From the NCBI RefSeq assembly GCF_024295805.1, contig NZ_JANCLX010000023.1:76472-140471 (forward strand): a stretch of 64,000 nucleotides of DNA, in the 5' to 3' direction. Positions within the stretch are counted from its first letter, which is position 1; the number at the start of each line of letters is the position of its first letter. Made by a program: the position numbers and the translations under genes. Of this stretch, positions 1-8,980 are shown piece by piece. The notes beneath the pieces are model-generated. The model was not told the origin of the DNA. It did not search any database and saw only the letters and a list, made by a program, of their open reading frames with translations. The stretch comes from Streptomyces cucumeris (lineage in GTDB: Bacteria > Actinomycetota > Actinomycetes > Streptomycetales > Streptomycetaceae).

Positions 1-28
1 CCGCCCGTACCCCCCTCGACCCGGCGGC

Positions 29-40
29 TTGCGTACGCAA
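29..40. promoter_or_regulatory. Perfect 12-bp palindrome upstream of the ECF sigma gene
   Basis: TTGCGTACGCAA is a perfect palindrome whose right edge lies 10 bases before the GTG start of the sigma gene. No clear Shine-Dalgarno sequence separates it from the start, so it may be an operator on a leaderless or short-leader transcript. Function is inferred only. Confidence 0.35.
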
Positions 41-50
41 AGATGCCCTC

Positions 51-572
51 GTGACCGAGAGGACGACACCGGACGACGCGCTGATGCGCGCGCTCTACGC
101 GGATCACGCGGGCCCGCTTCTCGCGTTCGTCCTGCGCTTGGTGGCGGGCGACCGCCACCGCGCGGAGGACGTGGTCCAGGAGACGCTGCTGCGGGCCTGG
201 CGCAATGCGGACCAACTCCAGCGCGCGGGAGGGTCGGTGCGCCCCTGGCTGGTGACCGTGGCCCGCCGCATCGTCATCGACGGCCACCGCCAACGCCGCG
301 CGCGCCCCCATGAGGTGGACGCCTCGCCCCTCGAGGTCATGCCCGCCGCGGACGACATCGACCGCGCCCTGCGCCAGATGACCCTCTCCGACGCCCTCGC
401 CGATCTCACCGATGCGCACAGACAGGCGCTCGTCGAGACATACTTCAAGGGACGGACGGTGAGTGAGGCGGCCGAGGTGTTGCGCGTACCGCCGGGGACG
501 GTGCGTTCCCGGGTCTTCTACGCGCTGCGCTCCCTGAAGCTCTCGCTCGAGGAAAGGGGGGTGACGGCATGA
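51..572 (+). CDS. ECF-type RNA polymerase sigma factor (SigL/SigK-like, possible SigU counterpart)
   Basis: A 173-residue extracytoplasmic-function sigma factor that would direct RNA polymerase to a small regulon. Region 2 (about residues 10-75) has the usual AEDVVQETLLRAWRNADQ helix and the WLVTVARRIVIDGHR segment. Region 4 (about 110-165) has a helix-turn-helix with TVSEAAEVLRVPPGTVRSR. The GTG start at 51 gives a normal family length. The stop overlaps the ATG of the downstream anti-sigma gene (ATGA), so the two are translationally coupled and form a sigma/anti-sigma pair. From memory, the position next to a HelD-like helicase, malic enzyme and murA matches sigU of S. coelicolor. The name is not given because orthology was not tested. 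Confidence 0.93.
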   Translation: MTERTTPDDALMRALYADHAGPLLAFVLRLVAGDRHRAEDVVQETLLRAWRNADQLQRAGGSVRPWLVTVARRIVIDGHRQRRARPHEVDASPLEVMPAADDIDRALRQMTLSDALADLTDAHRQALVETYFKGRTVSEAAEVLRVPPGTVRSRVFYALRSLKLSLEERGVTA

Positions 573-1330
573 TGCCGGCAGCGGACGACCAGCAGCACAC
601 CGCCGTCGGCGCCTACGCGCTCGGCGTGCTCGACCCCGCCGACGCGGCGCGCTTCGAGGAGCACCTCATCGGCTGCGACCGGTGCGCCGCCGAACTCGAC
701 GAGCTGATGGGCATCCCGCCGCTGCTGGCGGAGTTCGCCACCGCCCCCGACGGCCGGCCGATCCCGGATCCCGCCGGGCTCACCAGCGGCCCCGGGCCCG
801 AGCTGCTCGACCGGCTGCTGGAGGACGTCACCGCCGGCCGCAAGGCGGCCGGCAGACGGCGGCTCTACCTCGTCGCCGCGGCCGCCGCCCTCATCGTCGG
901 CGGCCCGCTCGCGGGTGCGGCCCTCACCTCCTCCTCCGGGGACGACGGCACGAAGCCGGTGGCCGGCGCGGCCAAGGAGATCTACGAGCAGGGTCAGCGG
1001 AAGTTCACCGCGGTCGACCCCGTCACCAAGGTGGACGCCTCCGTCTCCCTCGAACAGAAGGGCTGGGGCACCGCCGTCGCCCTGAAGCTGGGCAATGTGA
1101 AGGGCCCGCGCTCCTGCGACCTGGTCGCCGTCGGCAAGGACGGCCACGAGGAGACGGTGACCACCTGGGCCGTGCCCACCTCGGGCTACGGCGTCAAGGA
1201 CGGCGACGGCTCGCGCTGGAGCAAGGAGCCGCTGTACGCCCAGGGCGGCGCGGCGATGAACCAGGAGGACATCGCCCGGTTCGAGATCCGCACCCTGGAC
1301 GGCGAACGGCTGGCCAAGGTCGAGCTCTGA
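569..1330 (+). CDS. Membrane-anchored zinc-binding anti-sigma factor
   Basis: This 253-residue protein is the likely inhibitor of the sigma factor just upstream, which it overlaps by 4 bp. The N-terminal cytoplasmic part has the ZAS motif H32-x3-C36-x2-C39 in the context EEHLIGCDRC. A single membrane segment rich in Ala, Leu and Val lies at about residues 99-120, followed by an extracytoplasmic domain of about 130 residues in which KVDASVSLEQKGWGTAV resembles the RskA-type anti-sigma domain. The design implies release of the sigma factor after an envelope signal, probably by regulated proteolysis. The pairing is inferred from overlap and family architecture. Confidence 0.92.
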   Translation: MMPAADDQQHTAVGAYALGVLDPADAARFEEHLIGCDRCAAELDELMGIPPLLAEFATAPDGRPIPDPAGLTSGPGPELLDRLLEDVTAGRKAAGRRRLYLVAAAAALIVGGPLAGAALTSSSGDDGTKPVAGAAKEIYEQGQRKFTAVDPVTKVDASVSLEQKGWGTAVALKLGNVKGPRSCDLVAVGKDGHEETVTTWAVPTSGYGVKDGDGSRWSKEPLYAQGGAAMNQEDIARFEIRTLDGERLAKVEL

Positions 1331-1477
1331 GGGTGCCCGGGGCGCCCTCCCCGGTCACCGCCGCGATCGGCGGTGACCGGTCCGACCTGCGGGCCCGACC
1401 CGCACGGGAGACGCCCGAGCCGGTGCAAAAGGGGTGTACGGTTGACGGCTGCCCTAGGGAGACAGAAGGGGGCTTGG

Positions 1478-3865
1478 GTGGCCGCGCAGAACGCCACGCA
1501 TGACAGCCGCACGGCTCCGCCGCCGGGCGGCGGGGACGGGATCCGGGACCGCGAGATCCGGACCGAGCAGGCACATCTGGACCGGGTGTACCGGCGCCTC
1601 GAGGAGAAGATCCACGAGGCGGAGTTCCTCATGGACGACGCCGCCAAGCGCGGCCAGGTCGGCACGCCCGGCGCGCTCGCCGAGCGGGACGCCCAGGTGT
1701 TCCGTGCCGGGGTCCACCTCAACCGGCTGAACAGCGAGTTCGAGGACTTCCTCTTCGGCCGGATCGACCTGCTGCTCGGCAAGGACGGCGAACGCGGTCC
1801 GGACGGTGCCTACACCTCGGTGGAGCCCGCCGACGGCGCCATCCGCGCCGGGGAGGACGGCGACCGCGCGGAGATCGCCGAAACCCTGCACATCGGCCGG
1901 ATAGGGGTGCTGGACGCCGACTACGCCCCGCTGGTGATCGACTGGCGGGCACCCGCAGCCGCGCCGTTCTACCGCTCCACCCCGGTCGCCCCCGGCCGGG
2001 TGGTCCGCCGCCGGGTCATCCGCAGCAAGGGCCGCCGGGTGCTCGGCGTCGAGGACGACCTGCTGCGCCCGGAGCTGACCGCGACCCTCGACGGCGGCGC
2101 GCTGCCGGTGGTCGGGGACGGGGCGCTGATGGCCGCGCTGGGCCAGGCCCGCGGCCACACCATGCGCGACATCGTCGCCTCCATCCAGGCCGAACAGGAC
2201 ATGGTGATCCGGGCCCCCGCCGCCTCCGTCACCGAGGTCGAGGGCGGCCCCGGCACCGGCAAGACCGCCGTCGCGCTGCACCGCGCCGCCTACCTGCTCT
2301 ACCAGGACCGGCGCCGCTACGCGGGCGGCATCCTGGTGGTCAGCCCCACCCCGCTGCTGGTCGCCTATACCGAGGGCGTGCTGCCCTCGCTGGGCGAGGA
2401 GGGCCAGGTCGCCATCCGCGCGGTCGGCTCCCTGGTGGACGGCGCCGAGGCCACCACCTACGACGATCCGGCCGTGGCCCGGATCAAGGGCTCCTCACGG
2501 ATGCAGAAGGTGCTGCGCAGGGCCGCCCGCGGCGCCCTGGAGATGCCCCGCGGGGGCAGACCCGGTGCGGGCCGCGGGGAGAGACCCGGCCGCCCGCCCG
2601 AGCGGCTGCGGGTGGTCGCCTTCGGCGCCCGTGTGGAGCTGGAGGCCGATGAGCTGCGCCGGATCCGCCAGCACGCGCTGGGCGGCACCGCCCCGGTCAA
2701 CCTGCTGCGCCCCCGTGCCCGCCGGCTGCTGCTGGACGCGCTGTGGACGCGCTCCGGCGCCCAGCGGCGCTACACCGACCCCGAGCTGGCCGCCGAGGCC
2801 CGGGAGGGGTTCGACGAGGACATCTCCACCGAGGACGTCTTCCAGGACTTCCTGGACGCCTGGTGGCCCGAGCTGACCCCGCGCTCGGTGCTCGCCGCGA
2901 TGGCCGACGAGAAGCGGCTCGGACGCTGGTCCCGCCGGGTGCTCAACCCGCGCGAGACCCGGCTGGTGGCCCGCTCCCTCACCCGCCTGGGCGAGGACGG
3001 CCAGGGTCCGCTGTCCGTCCACGACGTGGCGCTGCTGGACGAGCTCCAGATGGTGCTGGGCGCCCCCGCGCGCCCCGCCGCGCCCCGGGAGGCCGATCCG
3101 CTGGACCACCTCACCGGACTGGACGAGCTGACCACCCACGCCGACCGGACCGCGCAGCGCCGCGGCCGCGCCGACCGGCTGGAGCGCGAACGGACCGACT
3201 ACGCCCACGTCATCGTGGACGAGGCACAGGATCTGACGCCCATGCAGTGGCGGATGGTGGGCCGGCGCGGCCGGCACGCCACGTGGACGGTGGTCGGCGA
3301 CCCCGCGCAGAGCTCCTGGTCCGATCCGGAGGAGGCGGGGGCCGCACGGGACGAGGCGCTGGGCACCCGGCCGCGCCGCCGCTTCACCCTGACCGTCAAC
3401 TACCGCAATCCGGCGGAGATCGCGGACCTGGCCGCCCGGGTGCTGGCGCTCGCCATGCCCGGCACCCCGTCGCCCGAGGCGGTCCGCTCCACCGGTGTCG
3501 CACCGCGGTTCGCGGCGGGGGAGAACGGCGGCTTGGGCGCGGCGGCGCGCGCGGAGGCGGTGCGGCTGCTGGAGGAGGTCGACGGCACCGTCGGCGTCGT
3601 CGTGGCGATGAACCGGCGTGAGCAGGCGCGCGGATGGCTGGAGGGCCTCGGCGACCGGGTGGTGGCACTGGGCAGTCTGGAGGCCAAGGGGCTTGAGTAC
3701 GACGCGACGGTGGTGGTCTCCCCGGCGGAGATCGCCGATGAGTCCCCGGCGGGTCTGCGGGTGCTCTACGTGGCGCTGACCCGGGCCACCCAGCGGCTGA
3801 CGGTGGTGTCGGGGGAGCGGGACGAGCCGGATCCGCAGGGCGTCCCGGACCTGCTGCGGGACTGA
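1478..3865 (+). CDS. helD: HelD-like superfamily 1 helicase associated with RNA polymerase
   Basis: A 795-residue UvrD/Rep-type ATPase of the HelD class, proteins that bind RNA polymerase and help recycle stalled complexes. An N-terminal coiled coil (from about residue 15, IRTEQAHLDRVYRRLEEK) is the HelD secondary-channel arm. Walker A GGPGTGKT lies near residue 255. Motif II VDEAQDLTPMQW is near 578, motif III VGDPAQSSW near 606 and EAKGLEYDATVVV near 735. The GTG at 1478 is chosen because GAAGGGGG precedes it; an in-frame start at 1373 would add 35 residues with no family similarity. Some Streptomyces HelD paralogues (HelR) give rifamycin resistance under a dedicated upstream element. I do not see a convincing element here, so housekeeping HelD is preferred. 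Confidence 0.9.
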   Translation: MAAQNATHDSRTAPPPGGGDGIRDREIRTEQAHLDRVYRRLEEKIHEAEFLMDDAAKRGQVGTPGALAERDAQVFRAGVHLNRLNSEFEDFLFGRIDLLLGKDGERGPDGAYTSVEPADGAIRAGEDGDRAEIAETLHIGRIGVLDADYAPLVIDWRAPAAAPFYRSTPVAPGRVVRRRVIRSKGRRVLGVEDDLLRPELTATLDGGALPVVGDGALMAALGQARGHTMRDIVASIQAEQDMVIRAPAASVTEVEGGPGTGKTAVALHRAAYLLYQDRRRYAGGILVVSPTPLLVAYTEGVLPSLGEEGQVAIRAVGSLVDGAEATTYDDPAVARIKGSSRMQKVLRRAARGALEMPRGGRPGAGRGERPGRPPERLRVVAFGARVELEADELRRIRQHALGGTAPVNLLRPRARRLLLDALWTRSGAQRRYTDPELAAEAREGFDEDISTEDVFQDFLDAWWPELTPRSVLAAMADEKRLGRWSRRVLNPRETRLVARSLTRLGEDGQGPLSVHDVALLDELQMVLGAPARPAAPREADPLDHLTGLDELTTHADRTAQRRGRADRLERERTDYAHVIVDEAQDLTPMQWRMVGRRGRHATWTVVGDPAQSSWSDPEEAGAARDEALGTRPRRRFTLTVNYRNPAEIADLAARVLALAMPGTPSPEAVRSTGVAPRFAAGENGGLGAAARAEAVRLLEEVDGTVGVVVAMNRREQARGWLEGLGDRVVALGSLEAKGLEYDATVVVSPAEIADESPAGLRVLYVALTRATQRLTVVSGERDEPDPQGVPDLLRD

Positions 3866-4005
3866 CGCGGCCGGTGCCGGCGGGCGCCGTCCGGAGGGTG
3901 ACGACAGCCCCGGAAATCAACCCCCGAGGAGGGAATCGCTTCCGGGGATGGTTTGTTAGCCTTGCTGTGGCACCGGCTCGATCCAAGCCCCCGGGCCCAA
4001 CCTTC

Positions 4006-4020
4006 GTCGCTTCGAGCGAC
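4006..4020. repeat. Small hairpin between convergent helD and csp genes
   Basis: GTCGCT-TCG-AGCGAC forms a 6-bp stem with a 3-base loop in the 226-bp convergent gap. It is too short to call a strong terminator. No longer hairpin was found in this gap. Confidence 0.3.
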
Positions 4021-4092
4021 CACTTGCCGCGAGGCGAGCATGGCGGGTCGGTGCCACCCTACGCATCGGAAGAGGTCCGTTTCCTGGGCGGT

Positions 4093-4299
4093 CTAGCCCA
4101 GGACGCGGACCTCTTCGGCCTGCGGGCCCTTGCGGCCCTGGACGATCTGGAACTCCACCCGCTGATCGTCGGCGAGGCTGCGGTAGCCGTTGCCGTCGAT
4201 CGAGCTGTAGTGGACGAAGACGTCCGGCCCGCCGCCCTCCTGGGCGATGAATCCGTAGCCCTTCTCGGCGTTGAACCACTTGACCGTGCCCTGAGCCAT
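4093..4299 (-). CDS. Cold-shock domain protein (CspA family)
   Basis: A 68-residue single-domain nucleic-acid-binding protein of the CspA/CspB family, acting as an RNA chaperone in the cytoplasm. It begins MAQGTVKWFNAEKGYGFI and carries the RNP1 motif KGYGFI and the RNP2 motif VFVHYS. The ATG at 4299 is used because GAGGAG sits 8 bases upstream on this strand and the reading frame beyond it lacks cold-shock similarity. It is monocistronic, convergent with helD and divergent from the malic enzyme gene. Confidence 0.97.
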   Translation of the reverse strand: MAQGTVKWFNAEKGYGFIAQEGGGPDVFVHYSSIDGNGYRSLADDQRVEFQIVQGRKGPQAEEVRVLG

Positions 4300-4462
4300 G
4301 CCTGCGCTCCTCGCTGTCCTTCGACGCTGTGCGCGGCAGAGCCTAGGACGGCGCGGTCGGCGGACGGTCCGCCTCGCGGGGGGTTCGCGCGAAGGAGTGG
4401 GGCTTTCCACTCCGCTGACCCCACTCTCGTATGTCAGAACAATATGTCCGAAAGTCGGGCCG

Positions 4463-4493
4463 GGTTACCTGGTACCGGAAGGTAGGTGTAACC
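4463..4493. promoter_or_regulatory. Inverted repeat in the csp/malic enzyme divergent promoter region
   Basis: GGTTAC (4463-4468) and GTAACC (4488-4493) are perfect inverted arms separated by 19 bases, about 70 bases before the malic enzyme start. The sequence between them is itself partly symmetric (CCTGGTACCGGAAGG). It is a candidate operator for the malic enzyme gene. No regulator is known from the window. Confidence 0.3.
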
Positions 4494-4560
4494 ATCTGAG
4501 GATGCGGCCGCTTCCCCGTGGCCGTACACCTGAAACAAGGGAAAGCAGAGGAAGACGGCC

Positions 4561-5982
4561 ATGGCAACGGCGCCCAGCGTCTCGTACTCGATGACGGTCC
4601 GGCTGGAGGTGCCCGCGAGCGGTACCGCGGTCAGCCAGCTGACCACGGCCGTGGAGTCCTCCGGTGGCTCCGTCACCGGCCTCGACGTGACCGCCTCCGG
4701 TCACGAGAAGCTCCGGATCGACGTCACCATCGCCGCGACCTCGACCGCCCACGCGGACGAGATCGTCGAGAAGCTGCGGGGCATCGACGGGGTCACCCTC
4801 GGCAAGGTCTCGGACCGTACGTTCCTGATGCACCTCGGCGGCAAGATCGAGATGTCGTCGAAACACCCGATCCGCAACCGTGACGACCTCTCCATGGTCT
4901 ACACCCCCGGTGTCGCCCGGGTCTGCCAGGCGATCGCGGACAACCCCGAGGACGCCCGGCGGCTGACCATCAAGCGCAACAGCGTCGCGGTGGTCACCGA
5001 CGGCTCCGCGGTGCTGGGCCTGGGCAATATCGGCCCCAAGGCCGCGCTGCCGGTCATGGAGGGCAAGGCGGCCCTGTTCAAGCGGTTCGCGGGCATCGAC
5101 GCCTGGCCGCTCTGCCTGGACACCCAGAACACCGACGAGATCGTCGCGATCGTGAAGGCCATCGCCCCGGGTTTCGCCGGGATCAACCTGGAGGACATCT
5201 CCGCGCCCCGCTGCTTCGAGATCGAGGCCCGGCTGCGCGAGGCGCTGGACATCCCGGTCTTCCACGACGACCAGCACGGCACCGCCATCGTGGTGCTCGC
5301 GGCGCTGACCAACGCGCTGCGGGTGGTCGACAAGAAGATCGGCGACGTGCGGGTGGTGATGTCCGGCGCGGGCGCCGCGGGCACCGCGATCCTGCGACTG
5401 CTGATCGCCGCGGGCGTCAAGCACGCGGTCGTCGCGGACATCCACGGTGTGGTGCACGCCGGGCGCCAGGACCTGGTCTCCGCGGACCCGGAGTCCCCGC
5501 TGCGCTGGATCGCCGACAACACCAACCCCGAGGGCGTCACCGGCACCCTGTGCGAGGCGGTGCGGGAGGCCGACGTCTTCATCGGCGTCTCCGCCCCGAA
5601 CGTGCTGGGCGGCGAGGACGTGGCCGCCATGGCCGATGACGCGATCGTGTTCGCGCTGGCCAACCCCGACCCCGAGGTGGAGCCGGCGATCGCCCGCCAG
5701 ACCGCCGCCGTGGTCGCCACCGGCCGCTCGGACTTCCCCAACCAGATCAACAACGTACTGGTCTTCCCGGGTGTCTTCCGCGGGCTCCTGGATGCGCAGT
5801 CCCGTACCGTGAACACGGAAATGATGCTGGCGGCGGCCCGCGCGCTGGCGGATGTGGTCCACGACGAAGAGCTCAACGCGAACTACATCATCCCCAGCGT
5901 CTTCAACGACAAGGTGGCGGGCGCGGTCGCCGGAGCCGTGCGCGACGCGGCCAAGGCTGTGACCGGTACCACGGCGGTCTAG
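4561..5982 (+). CDS. NAD(P)-dependent malic enzyme with N-terminal ACT domain
   Basis: A 473-residue malate oxidoreductase (decarboxylating) converting malate to pyruvate and CO2 at the TCA/anaplerotic node. Residues 9-80 form an ACT-type ligand-binding domain, an actinobacterial arrangement that suggests allosteric control by a small metabolite. The catalytic domain shows the Tyr-containing SMVYTPGVARVC, the Lys-containing GLGNIGPKAALPVMEGKA, metal ligands in NLEDISAPRCFEIE and HDDQHGTA, and the dinucleotide fold GAGAAGTA. The ATG at 4561 follows CAGAGGAAG. The gene stands alone, about 255 bp before the HU gene. Cofactor preference cannot be read with certainty. Confidence 0.95.
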   Translation: MATAPSVSYSMTVRLEVPASGTAVSQLTTAVESSGGSVTGLDVTASGHEKLRIDVTIAATSTAHADEIVEKLRGIDGVTLGKVSDRTFLMHLGGKIEMSSKHPIRNRDDLSMVYTPGVARVCQAIADNPEDARRLTIKRNSVAVVTDGSAVLGLGNIGPKAALPVMEGKAALFKRFAGIDAWPLCLDTQNTDEIVAIVKAIAPGFAGINLEDISAPRCFEIEARLREALDIPVFHDDQHGTAIVVLAALTNALRVVDKKIGDVRVVMSGAGAAGTAILRLLIAAGVKHAVVADIHGVVHAGRQDLVSADPESPLRWIADNTNPEGVTGTLCEAVREADVFIGVSAPNVLGGEDVAAMADDAIVFALANPDPEVEPAIARQTAAVVATGRSDFPNQINNVLVFPGVFRGLLDAQSRTVNTEMMLAAARALADVVHDEELNANYIIPSVFNDKVAGAVAGAVRDAAKAVTGTTAV

Positions 5983-6237
5983 GCCGGGCACGGCGCGTCG
6001 CGTGCTGTGGGGTCCACGGCGCACCCATAGGGTGGCGGGCAGAAAAACGACCGCCCTGGCGCTTTTCGTGTGACTCTCCGGGGTTCCGGATTGGCTTTCC
6101 CGCCACAGGTGGGGGCAGGATGCGTTCCGGGCGCGAGGGTCTGAACAGCAGACCCGGGTCCGGGGACTGTCCGAGGGCCCTGGCAGCATCGGCTTCGATC
6201 TCACGCCTCATTGGCAAGATGAACACGGGAGTACAAC

Positions 6238-6519
6238 ATGAACCGCAGTGAGCTGGTGGCCGCTCTGTCCGAGCGCGCCGAGGTGACCCGCAAGGACGCC
6301 GACGCCGTTCTGGCCGCCCTCGCAGAGGTGACCGGCGAGATTGTCGCCAAGGGCGACGAGAAGGTCACCATCCCCGGCTTCCTGACCTTCGAGCGCACCC
6401 ACCGTGCCGCTCGCACCGCGCGCAACCCGCAGACCGGCGAGCCGATCGAGATCCCGGCCGGCTACAGCGTGAAGGTGTCCGCGGGCTCCAAGCTCAAGGA
6501 AGCCGCCAAGGGCAAGTAA
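6238..6519 (+). CDS. hupA: HU-family nucleoid-associated protein
   Basis: A 93-residue HU protein, a small dimeric DNA-bending protein of the nucleoid. It has the typical N-terminus MNRSELVAALSERAEVTRKD and the flexible DNA-binding arm region around TARNPQTGEPIEIPAGYSVKV, ending in a short Lys tail. It is the short form, without the long Lys/Ala-rich C-terminal tail of the actinobacterial HupS type, so HupA is the better match. GGGAG precedes the start, and a strong terminator follows within 12 bases, which suggests a monocistronic, abundant transcript. Confidence 0.95.
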   Translation: MNRSELVAALSERAEVTRKDADAVLAALAEVTGEIVAKGDEKVTIPGFLTFERTHRAARTARNPQTGEPIEIPAGYSVKVSAGSKLKEAAKGK

Positions 6520-6530
6520 GCGTCCGTACG

Positions 6531-6564
6531 AAGGGGCGGCCACCCGTTGGGGTGGCCGCCCCTT
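6531..6564. terminator. Strong intrinsic terminator after HU, shared with murA
   Basis: A perfect 15-bp stem (AAGGGGCGGCCACCC / GGGTGGCCGCCCCTT) with the loop GTTG lies 12 bases past the HU stop. murA converges from the other side about 140 bp away, so the hairpin may act in both directions. Confidence 0.9.
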
Positions 6565-6702
6565 CGCCGTGTTCCGGGGCCGCTGAACCGCCTTCTGGCG
6601 CCGTTCTCGCCCCGTTCACGCCGAGCGCCGGGCCGCGGGAGCGGCCCGGCGCGGGCTCAGGGGTCGGTCACGGGCGGATATGCCCGGAATGGTGCAGTCG
6701 GG

Positions 6703-8046
6703 TCAGACCGTGTCGCCGCCGCCCGGCAGCTCGACCTTGGCGCCCAGCTCCATCAGCTTCGCCATGAAGTTCTCGTAGCCGCGGTTGATCAGGTCGATGC
6801 CGTGCACCCGCGAGGTGCCCTGCGCGGCCAGCGCCGCGATCAGGTAGGAGAAGCCGCCGCGCAGGTCGGGGATGACCAGATCGGAGCCCTGGAGCCTGGT
6901 GGGGCCGGAGACGACCGCCGAATGGAGGAAGTTGCGCTGGCCGAAGCGGCAGGCGGAGCCGCCCAGGCACTCCCGGTAGAGCTGGATGTGCGCGCCCATC
7001 TGGTTCAGCGCCGAGGTGAATCCCAGCCGGGATTCGTAGACCGTCTCGTGCACGATGGACAGGCCCGACGCCTGCGTCAGGGCGACCACCAGCGGCTGCT
7101 GCCAGTCGGTCTGGAAACCGGGGTGGACATCGGTCTCCAGCGCGATGGCGTTGAGTTTGCCGCCGGGGTGCCAGAACCGTATGCCCTCGTCGCCGATGTC
7201 GAACGCGCCGCCGACCTTCCGGAAGGTGTTGAGGAAGGTCATCATCTCGCGCTGGCGGGCGCCGCGGACGAAGATGCTGCCCTCGGTCGCCAGCGCCGCG
7301 CTCGCCCAGGAGGCGGCCTCCAGCCGGTCCGGCAGGGCGCGGTGGTTGTAGCCGCCCAGTTTGTCGACACCGGTGATCCGGATGGTCCGGTCGGTGTCCA
7401 TGGAGATGATGGCGCCCATCTTCTGCAGGACGCAGATGAGGTCCTCGATCTCCGGCTCGACGGCGGCGTTGGAGAGTTCCGTCACACCCTCGGCGAGCAC
7501 CGCGGTCAGCAGCACCTGCTCGGTGGAGCCCACCGAGGGGTACGGCAGCCGGATCTTCGTGCCGCGCAGCCGGTGCGGGGCCTCCAGGTACTGGCCGTCG
7601 TCGCGCTTCTCGATGGTCGCGCCGAACTGGCGGAGCACGTCGAAGTGGAAGTCGATCGGACGGCCGCCGATGTCGCAGCCGCCGAGGCCGGGGATGAAGG
7701 CGTGGCCGAGGCGGTGCAGCAGCGGACCGCAGAAGAGGATCGGGATCCGCGACGAACCGGCGTGCGCGTCGATGTCGGCGACGTTGGCGCTCTCCACGTG
7801 CGTGGGGTCGAGCACCAGTTCGCCGGACTCCTCGCCGGGGCGCACGGTGACCCCGTGCAGCTGGAGCAGACCGCGGACCACCCGGACATCACGGATGTCG
7901 GGGACGTTGCGCAGCCGGCTCGGCGCACTGCCGAGGAGAGCGGCGACCATGGCCTTCGGCACGAGGTTCTTCGCGCCGCGGACACGGATCTCGCCCTCGA
8001 GCGGCGTACCGCCATGGACGAGCAGGACATCGTTCTCGCGGGTCAT
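6703..8046 (-). CDS. murA: UDP-N-acetylglucosamine 1-carboxyvinyltransferase
   Basis: MurA (447 residues) transfers enolpyruvate from PEP to UDP-GlcNAc, the first committed cytoplasmic step of peptidoglycan synthesis and the target of fosfomycin. The N-terminal KN pair is in RGAKNLVPKA (K26, N27). The catalytic loop has Cys at 124 in LGGCDIGGRP, so the fosfomycin-reactive Cys is retained, unlike the Asp found in mycobacteria. The ATG at 8046 is chosen because MTRENDVLLVHGGTPLEGE matches family N-termini. The frame is open for 38 more codons upstream, with no similarity. The gene converges with HU and is divergent from yqgE. Confidence 0.97.
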   Translation of the reverse strand: MTRENDVLLVHGGTPLEGEIRVRGAKNLVPKAMVAALLGSAPSRLRNVPDIRDVRVVRGLLQLHGVTVRPGEESGELVLDPTHVESANVADIDAHAGSSRIPILFCGPLLHRLGHAFIPGLGGCDIGGRPIDFHFDVLRQFGATIEKRDDGQYLEAPHRLRGTKIRLPYPSVGSTEQVLLTAVLAEGVTELSNAAVEPEIEDLICVLQKMGAIISMDTDRTIRITGVDKLGGYNHRALPDRLEAASWASAALATEGSIFVRGARQREMMTFLNTFRKVGGAFDIGDEGIRFWHPGGKLNAIALETDVHPGFQTDWQQPLVVALTQASGLSIVHETVYESRLGFTSALNQMGAHIQLYRECLGGSACRFGQRNFLHSAVVSGPTRLQGSDLVIPDLRGGFSYLIAALAAQGTSRVHGIDLINRGYENFMAKLMELGAKVELPGGGDTV

Positions 8047-8286
8047 CTGGTCTCGCGTTCCTGTGACGGGCAAGGGGCCAAAAGGCAAGAGTAATGGCCG
8101 TCGAGACCCCCTCCGTAAGCCTCCTGCACCGGTCGTGACGTCATGAATCGGACGGAACACGTTCCGTTTCCGTCCGCGAGCCGACAGTCATGTGCGCCGC
8201 TCCTGCTGTCGTACGCCCCGACCTGCCCTCATACGGGAGTCGGATTCCACTCCCCGTCCGGGGCGGATTTGCGGGATCATGTGGCC

Positions 8287-8874
8287 ATGACGGAGGTGTC
8301 CTCGCTCACAGGACGGCTGCTTGTCGCGACACCCGCGCTGGCCGACCCGAACTTCGACCGCGCGGTGGTGCTGCTCCTCGACCACGACGAGGAGGGCTCC
8401 CTCGGTGTGGTGCTGAACCGTCCCACCCCGGTGGGGGTCGGCGACATCCTGGAGTCCTGGGCCTCGCTGGCCGGGGAGCCCGGGGTGGTCTTCCAGGGCG
8501 GTCCGGTGTCGCTGGACTCCGCGCTGGGCGTGGCCGTGGTGCCGGGCGAGAGCGGCCGGGAGTCGGCGCACAGCGAGGACGGACCACTCGGGTGGCGCAG
8601 AGTGCACGGGGCGATCGGACTGGTCGACCTGGAGGCGCCGCCGGAGCTGCTGGCGGCTGCCGTGGGCAGTCTGCGGATCTTCGCGGGGTACGCGGGCTGG
8701 GGGCCGGGCCAGCTCGAGGACGAGCTGTCCGACGGCGCCTGGTACGTGGTGGAGTCCGAGCCCGGGGACGTCTCCTCACCGGCTCCGGAGCGGCTGTGGC
8801 GGGCGGTGCTGCGGCGCCAGCGCAGCGAGCTGGCGATGGTCGCCACCTATCCGGACGACCCCTCGCTGAACTAG
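8287..8874 (+). CDS. YqgE/AlgH family (UPF0301) protein
   Basis: A 195-residue cytoplasmic protein of the widespread YqgE/AlgH family, whose biochemical role is unsettled. Family landmarks are LTGRLLVATPALADPNFDRA, then LDHDEEGSLGVVLNRP, VFQGGPV and the Gly/Trp motif FAGYAGWGPGQLEDEL. The ATG at 8287 fits the family start; a GTG two codons earlier (8281) is an alternative. Its location between murA and a DUF3039 gene is, from memory, conserved in Streptomyces. Confidence 0.93.
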   Translation: MTEVSSLTGRLLVATPALADPNFDRAVVLLLDHDEEGSLGVVLNRPTPVGVGDILESWASLAGEPGVVFQGGPVSLDSALGVAVVPGESGRESAHSEDGPLGWRRVHGAIGLVDLEAPPELLAAAVGSLRIFAGYAGWGPGQLEDELSDGAWYVVESEPGDVSSPAPERLWRAVLRRQRSELAMVATYPDDPSLN

Positions 8875-8980
8875 TCCGGTGAACTGGGCGGGCCCGGGGC
8901 GGTCCTGGGCCGGTCACCGGCCGGAACGTGGCCGGTCGCACATCCGCCGCACCGTGCGGGCATGAGTACCCTAGGGCTGT

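Noticed and set aside
1373..1477. Longer N-terminus for the HelD-like helicase
   Set aside because: The first 35 residues have no similarity to the family and lack a ribosome site, whereas the GTG at 1478 has one.
1430..1500. Rifamycin-associated element upstream of the helicase (would suggest HelR)
   Set aside because: Only partial matches such as GGGGGCTTGG are present and no clear long inverted repeat is seen, so I do not claim drug-inducible HelR.
4465..6204. Long open frame on the minus strand opposite the malic enzyme
   Set aside because: It is a shadow of a GC-biased gene. The plus-strand protein is a clear malic enzyme with all motifs, and the antisense product is His/Gly/Asp/Val-rich with no family features.
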